Assembly: GCA_015679605.1 (NCBI GenBank)
Contig: JAAAVE010000586.1
Span: 1 to 16,442, forward strand
Length of the DNA: 16,442 nucleotides
Direction of reading: 5' to 3'
From: Podila epigama
Lineage: Eukaryota; Mortierellomycota; Mortierellomycetes; Mortierellales; Mortierellaceae
Part shown: positions 8,622-16,442 of the stretch, in pieces
Layout of the letters: every line of letters starts with the position of its first letter
Position numbering within the stretch: the stretch's first letter is position 1
The notes under the pieces: model-generated
Database searches by the model: none
What the model saw: only the letters and a program-made list of their open reading frames with translations
What the model was told of the DNA's origin: nothing
Position numbers and translations under genes: made by a program

Positions 8622-11600
8622 ATGGTGTATCACTCGCAGTCAGATGTTAGCAAGCGATTGGACTATTACTATCGTGCAGTCAATGCTGTAATTCTCAACC
8701 GTCAAAACCCAACCACAGGTCTGATCCCTGCCTCGGTTGCTGTAACTACTCATGGTGACTATCGTGATGCCTGGGTCCGGTAAGATGTCATGTCATTGTC
8801 AGATACCATGGACATGTGGGAGAACACCACACAAAAAAAAAACTGATCAATACCATTACGTCATTTACCAATCCAACACCAATCGCGTTTGACACATAGT
8901 GATAATGTATATTCAATTATGGCCGTCTTTGGCCTTGCCCTTGCTTACCGCCGAGTCGATGATGGTGATGGACGTGCATGTAAGTTATGATGTTCGTACT
9001 GTAGTAGGTACACTGCGTATTGGTGATCAACAACTCCCTGTTCACTCGAACAGATCTGAACAGTCTTGACTGTGAGCTTCATAATTATCCCGTCACGATC
9101 TTGATTCGAGGTACGGGTTGTTCGATGTGAAGGACAAAAGATGGACGATGTGATGCCTTGTTAATACACAGGCACGGTATCAACGGGCGAGCTTGTTTCT
9201 TTCGCAATCACCCATCTGAATGGTTCGGAGAGGAGTTTCAACTTTGGGGGAAAAAAAAAAGAGTATCAAACCACTTTATCCTCCTCGCAGGCAAAAGCAA
9301 GAATGCGTTTGCATCAATGACAAAAAGGACTTTTTGCATTTGTTCGCGCGCTTCCCTTTTCGAGGATGAAAAGGTGACATTGCCGCAATGATAAGGAAAA
9401 GTTAAATCTTGTTGGATTTTAAGCTCCAATTTGGCTCTGAGGCAGTGGCCCCGACCACAGAGCGTCTTTGTTATCTTTTTTTTTTTGAGGAAAAAAAAAA
9501 AGCTTGATGTCATACCCGTATGTCACGTCGCAATGCATATCAAATATCAGAATGGGCATAATGATGAAGGCCGTATTTGGCCGACAAGTGGTTCACATCC
9601 AATGTCACGACGAGGGTCCATGGTGTCTGGGGAAAGGGATAAAGTTTAGCTTACGAAGACATGTCCAGTTTCATGCCATGTTCATATGCTGCTTTCTCCT
9701 GAAAAAAGATCGGTCGCCATGACCCCCTTGGACTATTGACAGAAATTCCGTGCTTATTGCTCATCCATTCTTTTTTTGCAATGTTTTGTCACTAGACGAG
9801 CTCGAACATGCCGTCGTCAAGTTGATGCGCGGTCTTCTCTTCTGTATGATGCGACAGGCCCCAAAGATCGAGCAGTTCAAAAAGACACAGGGACTGAACG
9901 ACTGCTTGCACGCAAAGTACAATACCGCAACAGGAGACACAGTCGTAGGCGACTCTGAATGGGGCCATCTCCAAATCGACGCCACTTCGATCTTCCTCCT
10001 CGCCCTCGCCCAAATGACTGCATCAGGAATCTTGATTGTTTACACAACAGACGAGGTCGACTTTGTCCAGAATCTGGTCTTTTACATCGAACGTGCATAT
10101 CGTACCCCTGATTATGGTATTTGGGAAAGAGGCAACAAAATCAATCATGGTGAACCAGAGTTGAACTCATCATCCATTGGTATGGCCGTTGCAGCTCTCC
10201 AGGCAATAAATGGCATCAACCTCTTTGGGTCAAGAGGAGGGCCTAGCTCGGTATGTACTTGGATTTTATTGAAACAAAACAACAAGAAATATTTTGCTAG
10301 ACTCATCCCTAACCATGTATTCGTCTTGCATACTACGACAAAAAAAAAGGTCATTCACGTCTTGCCTGATGAAATCACTCGAAACTACACCACCCTTCAC
10401 TCTGCATTACCAAGAGAGTCCAACTCAAAGGAGATTGACGCCGCCTTGCTGTCTGTCATTGGCTTCCCCGCCTTTGCTGTTGGTGATGCCAAGCTGGTTG
10501 AACGCACAAGAAATGAGATTATTGAAAAACTCGGCGGCAAGTACGGATGCAAGCGTTTCCTCCGCGATGGTCACCAAACGGTGCTCGAGAGTAAGGCACT
10601 TGTGTTCTTATCAACCGCTTTTTTGCACTTGTCCCCGTATTGAAATCATGACTTGGAGCATGATCTGGGCTTGCTCATTTAAATGTTCGACCTTTAACCA
10701 AAATACCTTCTTCTCAAATATGCATGGTGTAGACAACTCTAGACTCCATTATGACGCTCACGAACTCAAGATCTTTGAAGGCATTGAGTGTGAGTGGCCA
10801 CTGTTCTTCACATACTTTATTCTCGATGGCCTATTCAGTGACAATGAGGACCAAGTTGAGGAGTACCGCGCCAAGCTTGAACCTCTCATCATTGACTCGG
10901 CTACCCTGGTCGATTTCGGTCAGTTCCTTTCCGACTCTATATCCGACAGTGAGGATAACCGCAGTTTAAAGACACCAACCTCTCCTGGGTTCACGACACC
11001 CGGTAGCAACAGCGAGGGCAAGCTTCCGGAGCATATCCCACTCATTCCTGAGCTGTACTATGTCCCCCACCACTTGGTTGAGGCAGAGAAAAAGGATAAC
11101 CACTCGCAGGCTCGAGTAGCGAATGATAACCTCCCCTTGGTCTGGGCCAATTCGCTGCACACTCTTGGAAATCTGATTTATGAGAACCTTCTCAGTGTTG
11201 CCGAAATCGACCCTCTCGGTCGTCGCTTTAACGCGCGCAGGACTCAAACCAACGACACAGTTGTACAGGTTGTTCTCCTCGCTGAAGACACCAACCTCCA
11301 GAGTATGCTGAGCATGTACGGACTCGAGACACAGACCATGGACCAGGTTCATCCCATTACCGTCAGTCATCCTCAAGGTCTCAAAGAAGTCTACGGAGCT
11401 CTAGGCAGCAATGCCAAGCTGGGCTTGTCAGGCCGTCCCAAGCGCCCTGTCGGTTCTCTCGGAACATCTCGCCTCTACCGCATCCAAGGCCATCTCTATG
11501 CCTTTACGCCTCACTTTATGGATAGCGAGGAGTTTTACCTCATCAGCGACAACGATTACCTCATCTCCATCTTTGAGCAAGAGCTAGCTTTCGTGCGCCA

Positions 11601-14565
11601 GTACTGGACCCAGCCTGGCCGCCCTACAATGACCGTTCTACTTACCCATGCCATGCTCGGCGGCATCTCCAGATCTCGATCCCGTAGCTTTGCCTCTGAG
11701 GAGGGTAGTCAATTGACCACCTGGCGGAAGGCATCCTTGGGCTCTAGCCCTCAAAAGGACAACAAGCGTAACCTTCTCAACTTTTTCATGAACCTCCGTA
11801 GCGGTGTTTGCAATGGTGTTCGGGTCCGACTGGGACGCCTGAGTGAAATGATCAACACCTCTTGCATCGAATCTCTTGACTTTTTGGTCAACAAGAAGGA
11901 CATTGATTGGATGGGTATTCTCCGTGGTGCTGACGACCGCCGCAAGCGCCGTGCCAGGAAGCTTGGACTGAACGAGAAGAAAACCCAGGCGGCCACACCA
12001 GGTGGAAGCAGAACCCCTAGCCATCATCGTTGGTCAGTCCGCCGTCTATCATCTGCCTCTGGTACCGGTATTTCACTGGCGTCGTTGACGACTCCAGCTG
12101 TTCACAGCGAGCTTGAGAATGGCGAAAGCTATTTTGGTTCTCATTCACAGGCCCAAACGCCTACCGAGCCTACTTCGCCCTACGCCATGGCGCCGATTGA
12201 AGGGCATGAGTCCAACCATTCTCACAAGAGCAAAAAACACCATGGAAAGACCTTCAAGCTCAAAGACCACGAAGAACCCCGTCAAACGCGCAAAAACGGT
12301 GCCGGGGGTTATTCGCAGGTCCCTGACCTCGCTGGTCTCGAGATCTCGGATGGCGCTGCTGCCGAGAATGCCAGCAATGAGAGCGATGCGTCTGACGAAG
12401 GTTCGCCTGATGGCTCAATGGACAGCCTTGGATTGACCCTTGGGGACCCATCCAGCACGGATGCAGCCATCAATATGCTCTCCATCTCTGTGAACCTATA
12501 CGACCAAGTTGGTAAGTCTGAAATTGCCTTAACATTTTTTGTCTTGTGATATATGAAGTGGAAGATTGAAGGCCTCGCTTCTCAACATGTATGCATGTGT
12601 GCCTTCTTCTTTCTAATTTCTTGTTTCCTTTTTTCACTGCCATGTATCAAGACCTCTTGCAGTACTTGCTGTCCTGCCATGGCCCTGGCTTTTTTATCAA
12701 CACCTTGGATGCAACAGTAGAGACTCTGTTGGAGGAGGTCTACTTCAAGTCGTTGCAGCTCAAGCTCTGGTCGATTGTTCGCCAGGCAGCCGGACTCCTT
12801 CACAAGGTTGTGAACTCATTGACCATTAATATTACCGATCTGGTCATTCGTCAGAAGCAAATTACGATTGGATCAGGACTTACGGAGCACTTTATTAGTG
12901 CACCCATTGGACCAGATGTCCTTAACCGCATGATTTATGATGGCAACTTTGATGATGTGCGCGAGGGCCCTGTTGTGCAAGAAGTGCTGATCTACCTGGG
13001 ATACTTTGTCCGTGCTGACCCTGCAATGTTTGAAGGTATCATGCGACTTCGGACACATTTCCTTATCATTGCCCTCCGTGAGGAAATCTCGCGTCTGAAT
13101 AGCTGCGACGAGACAGATGCGGTGGAGCATCTGATGCAGCTCTCACCCTTTGAGCTCAAGTCGCTTTTGGGCACTGTGCTCTCAGGCCCAACGTTGAGTG
13201 CCAACGCAACCAACACGCTCCTCCGCAACCAATCTTCAGGTCGCTTGAGCCCTGTGGGACGCCGTCAGGGTACTGTCTCGTTGAGTGGAGATTCCTCTGA
13301 CGGTAACATCTCGAGTAATCCTTCAACAGCAGTCGGCGGCGCTGTACCTATCCCTAACATGAGCCAAGGTGCGACGTCGTTTACTGTCAAGGTTCAGTCA
13401 GGCGGTTATCATTCGGGCAACTTTTGCAAGATTCTTATCAACGAGTGCACCATGTCTGTCTCGTCTCGAGGAATCAACGTTGTGGCTATTGATCCAACAC
13501 AAGGAGTCTTGGTCGAGTCTGTGTCGTTTGACACACATATTTCGGAAGATGAGAGCGACGATTTGGCGCGGTTGGTGGACTGGCTGCAACCAGGCATGAT
13601 TGTCATCTGTTGTGCTAAAGATGACTGCTTTGAGCATTTGACACCCGCTGCCCGGACCGCACTCAAGCAGCTTGGAAGTGTGTTGGTGGACAATATTCGT
13701 TACCGCGACTCTTGGTGTATGATTGGAGAGAAGGGTAAGTTATATTCTTTGTTTTCAGTTGTGCGTGTTCTTGTTTAATTGCTCGAGTTTATAGCTGATA
13801 CACCTACACCGTGATTGACAATTGATTGTCGTACGTGGAATTGACTTACATCTAGCCATTGAGGAAGGAAAGGCACTGGAAACGCACAAGGCGTATATGG
13901 ATGGACCAACGCCTGTGGTTGAAAAGACATTTGACCTTGCAGCTCTCAAGGCGAAGGGAGGCCAGGGCGAGCCGGTACCCTCACCATCGGCGATTGCAGC
14001 GCTGGTGCCAAACTCATCGGGTCGTTGGTTGCGCCGTCGCAAGAATGATGGTTCTTTGAACCGTGTCCCAGACAAATTTTACCCACGCGTGTGGAGGATT
14101 TTGTCCCGCGCTTCAGGATTTAGAATTGGGTCGCATATTTTGCCACGGGATCCTATTGTCTCTGAAAAGACACCCGAGGAGTTCAACTTTGCGTTGGCGG
14201 TGGAGAACTTTTTGGGTGTGATCCAGGACCCAGCCGAGCGGCAGATTGCGGTAGAGACGTTGATGGTGATTGCCAAGATTGAGGACCGGAACCCGGGTAT
14301 GGAGGTGCAGCCAGAAATGATTGACCTACCAATGATTATGCACGAGGCGATGGAAAAGTTCTGGACAAAGTGGGTTGTGAATGGTCCTGGAAGTGGAGCA
14401 CAGGGACAAGGACCAGCGTTGCCTAATGATACAGCAATTGTGCACCATGAGACACTGGCGCGTCGCATGTTTTATGATCTTCCTCAAGAGGGTAAGGAGG
14501 GTACGTTTGCGTACCTTGCACGCGCTGTCCTTAAACTGTTACCTTACTCGATTGATTTCGAATAA
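8622..14565 (+). CDS. Phosphorylase b kinase alpha/beta-type regulatory subunit with inserted ILEI-like domain (7 exons)
   Basis: Exons 8622..8779, 8900..8979, 9796..10250, 10350..10590, 10733..12511, 12652..13734 and 13856..14565 give 1501 residues; all joins keep phase. The GH15-like N-terminal part (about 1-620) shows [85 protein letters not shown] and [15 protein letters not shown], all hallmarks of PHKA/PHKB. A basic, Ser-rich linker follows (about 714-890, with RRLSS at 748-752). A helical region (about 895-1092) ends SPFELKSLL, then comes a second Ser-rich linker (1093-1147). Residues about 1148-1270 resemble an ILEI/FAM3 domain. The conserved C-terminal domain starts [13 protein letters not shown] near 1325. 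In animals these subunits hold and inhibit the catalytic gamma subunit, so Ca2+ and PKA can control glycogen phosphorylase. Animal alpha and beta are about 1100-1240 residues, so this one is clearly longer. It ends YSIDFE, with no CaaX box. Intron 2 is 816 nt; the others are 99-142 nt. Confidence 0.93.
9475..9502 (+). repeat. Perfect hairpin C-T11-GAGG-A11-G in intron 2 of the kinase-subunit gene
   Basis: Eleven T, the loop GAGG and eleven A, closed by a C-G pair, form a 12-bp perfect inverted repeat with a 4-nt loop. It sits inside the 816-nt intron (8980-9795). Confidence 0.8.
10251..10349 (+). other. 99-nt stop-free intron of the kinase-subunit gene
   Basis: The intron runs GTATGT...AAAAAAAAAG with a good branch-like CCCTAAC. 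Its length is a multiple of three, it lies between codons and has no in-frame stop, so retention would add 33 residues. Removing it joins GGPSS to VIHVLPDE, which matches animal subunits. Confidence 0.75.
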
Positions 14566-14839
14566 AAGATAGAAGGAGGGGTGGAGGGGTTCACTTTCTC
14601 TTTGTGAAGAAGGTATTGGATATTATCAAAAACAAAACATTCCCATTTTTTTTTAATTATTATTTGAATACGGCACACTGTTTCCTTACTACAATGACAT
14701 ATAAAGAGGCTAAGTCAAGGTCATCAAAAGAAAAAAAAAGAAAAGAAAAACCAAGTATCCATCCACAAGAAGAATAAAAAAAAAAAGAATGAAACGCCTG
14801 AAGAGACACAGTGAAAAGTTGGGGGGACGCACTAGTCAC
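14566..14839. other. Convergent 3' region between kinase-subunit and transporter genes
   Basis: A 274-nt gap, very A-rich on the plus strand. AATAAA at 14773-14778 is a candidate poly(A) signal for the kinase-subunit gene; another AATAAA overlaps its stop codon (14561-14566). For the minus-strand gene only AATAAT near 14655-14660 was noticed. If these are used, the two 3' ends overlap by about 100 nt. Confidence 0.4.
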
Positions 14840-16222
14840 TTAGACCTTGTTGTCGGCCGTGTCATGGTTGCTGTTGTTGACTTGACTGTTCTCGTCATCC
14901 TTGTTCACAAAGATCTTTTTGAAGTGAGGCTCTGGAGTCGGGTAAATGTTATAGACGACAAGACCAGCACAGATCAAAACATAGGCGATGGGGTACAGGA
15001 AGTTGATCTTTGCCTCAAAGAGGAAGATGCCAAAGATCAAACCATAAAAGTCACTGGTGAGCAAACTGAGGTTGAAGAAGGTAGCAGAGCTGAGGCGGAA
15101 GAGCAAAGGGGAGACCGAGTAGAGGATGAACATGGCAATGTTGAAGCCAATGATGTATCCAATGACAGGGCCTGTCCATTCGACGGTCTTGATTTCATTC
15201 CGCTCAAGGATTGCGAGCTGAATACCATTCAAGATCGTGGCCCAAAAGCCGAGCTGACCAACGACTTCATACAGGGCAGTCTGACGAACGAGGAACTCTT
15301 GATAGACGTTCGAGAAGGCGTAGAGAGTTGCAGCAAGGATACAGAAGAGATCGCCCTTGATATAGTCTGAGCCTGGAAAGTCCTTGCCGGCCATCATGTC
15401 ACTCCAGATCAAGAATCCCATGCCAACCATGGCAATGAAGACGCCCAGGTAATGGTAGCGGATAAAACGGACTTTGAGCAAAAAGACAGACAAGAGGACG
15501 ACACAAGGGATTGTCCATGAATCCAGAAGCATGGCCGACAGGAGGGAGGTGTAACCATAGGCCTTGACCATGAAGTAGTTACCCTCCACATCGATGACCG
15601 CGAACAACATGTCTATCAAAAGAGGTTGAGGAAGGCATTTAACGTTTATGTCAGATGAGATGCGGTAGTCTTGGGGGACAGAACAAAAAAAAAAAAGATG
15701 AGATGGAGCCCCTGCTCTCCCTTTGGCGAAGAGGAGTATGCGACAACAACCAACGCTACACACACACACCACATGTACGACATATGTTCATCCATTCATA
15801 TTCATATCTTCATACGCTCATATTCAGAACCTCGCACATTATACACACAACTTACAATACGGAGAGCGGTACCGCATGATGCGGAGCCACCCACTGAATC
15901 CTTCCTTGTAGATCGTGACGGATGTATAAACGATGCCGAGGACCAAGTAGTTGAGGAACGACTGAGTTGTCGGGATCGAGACTGAGTTTTCGGGATCCTG
16001 AGCAAGCTTGGTGGAGAAGAGCGTCGTGGCCGTGATGCAAAGGGCAAGCACTTGGCCGAGCATCAACACCTTGAGAAACTTGCGAGAGACGAGGTTAGCA
16101 CAAACGGCTTTCCAAGACTTTTTGGTTTCTCCTTGCTGCATGGTCAGACTGTTGTTGCTGGCATTGTCATTGTGATCTTGCTTCTCGAGATCAGAAGAGA
16201 TTTGATTGACGTTTGTAGACAT
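14840..16222 (-). CDS. SLC35F-type (DUF914) drug/metabolite-superfamily transporter (2 exons)
   Basis: Exons 16222..15856 and 15612..14840 give 379 residues; the 243-nt intron (GTAAGT...TAG) splits codon 123, a Tyr. The polar N-terminus (about 1-45) is followed by about ten hydrophobic helices, starting FLKVLMLGQVLALCITATTL and LNYLVLGIVYTSVTIY. The segment AVIDVEGNYFMVKAYGYTSL and then LDSWTIPCVVLLSVFLL is characteristic of SLC35F1/F2-like proteins. YHYLGVFIAMVGMGFLIWSD, LFCILAATLYAFSNVYQEF and SPLLFRLSSATFFNLSLL follow, as expected for the family. The polar tail carries KKIFVNKDDENSQVNN. These proteins sit in internal membranes or the plasma membrane and probably move nucleotide-like or other small organic solutes; the substrate cannot be read from sequence. 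The start is supported by a TATA box about 195 nt upstream. Confidence 0.92.
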
Positions 16223-16415
16223 TTTCTTTTTTTCTTTCTGTAGTAGATTTCCCGGTTTCTGGTTTGGTGTACTTTTTTTTTTTCTTTCCCGTTAATGCTT
16301 TAGCAAGGTGAAAGATGTACTGTTGTTGTTGATGAATGTTTTCGCCTTTTAGGTGTGGTAGGGGTGAAAAGACGATGAAAGCGGCCCATTGGATCAAAGA
16401 ATGCGAATGGTGTCT

Positions 16416-16424
16416 CCTTTTATA
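16416..16424 (-). promoter_or_regulatory. TATA box of the transporter gene
   Basis: The minus strand reads GGTATAAAAGGAGACACC, about 195 nt before the ATG at 16222. The core TATAAAAGG equals that of the chitinase gene. The DNA between it and the ATG is an ordinary leader with short TGT repeats and T/C tracts. Confidence 0.6.
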
Positions 16425-16442
16425 CCTTCACCCATTTTTTTT

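Noticed and set aside
8110-8691. 193-codon plus-strand ORF overlapping the kinase-subunit start
   Set aside because: Translation is Phe/Ser/Thr-rich low complexity from the pyrimidine-rich leader, and is out of frame with the conserved protein.
9556-9702. Possible C/D-box snoRNA in the 816-nt intron (ATGATGA ... CTGA)
   Set aside because: Boxes are about 140 nt apart with no terminal stem and no clear internal boxes; chance is more likely.
14789-15370. 193-codon plus-strand ORF, charged translation
   Set aside because: Antisense shadow of the transporter's second exon.

Overview
The window looks like nuclear DNA of a filamentous fungus, most likely an early-diverging lineage such as Mucoromycota. 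The grounds are short spliceosomal introns (mostly 99-243 nt, GTAAG/GTATGT donors, AG acceptors), secreted chitin-related genes, and a phosphorylase-kinase regulatory subunit, which budding yeast lacks. The phylum is an inference; no marker gene fixes the species. No rRNA, tRNA, CRISPR array or intact transposon was seen. All exon joins were worked out by hand from splice signals, reading phase and family similarity.

Layout, left to right. (1) 128-558 (+): an 82-residue two-EF-hand protein, like one half of calmodulin, with its intron directly after the start ATG. (2) 1396-2180 (+): a secreted protein with one cysteine-stabilised LysM domain and a Pro-rich tail. (3) 2402-3256 (-): an NAD(P)-binding Rossmann protein of the NmrA/atypical-SDR type, convergent with the LysM gene. 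(4) 4277-6708 (-): a five-exon GH18 chitinase with signal peptide, intact catalytic motif and a C-terminal tail like a GPI-anchor signal. (5) About 7.0-8.6 kb: intergenic DNA with short tandem repeats and a pyrimidine-rich leader. (6) 8622-14565 (+): a seven-exon, 1501-residue phosphorylase b kinase alpha/beta-type regulatory subunit. (7) 14840-16222 (-): a two-exon, ten-helix SLC35F-type (DUF914) transporter, convergent with the kinase subunit gene.

The most interesting object is the phosphorylase-kinase subunit. Between its helical middle part and its conserved C-terminal domain it carries a segment of about 120 residues that reads as an ILEI/FAM3-type domain. That fold is otherwise known from secreted FAM3 cytokine-like proteins and the stem of POMGNT1. 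In animal alpha subunits the same place holds a Ser-rich regulatory phosphorylation loop. The window also holds a calmodulin-like EF-hand gene (calmodulin is the delta subunit of animal phosphorylase kinase), and two chitin-facing genes, LysM and GH18, close together. Both proximities may be chance.
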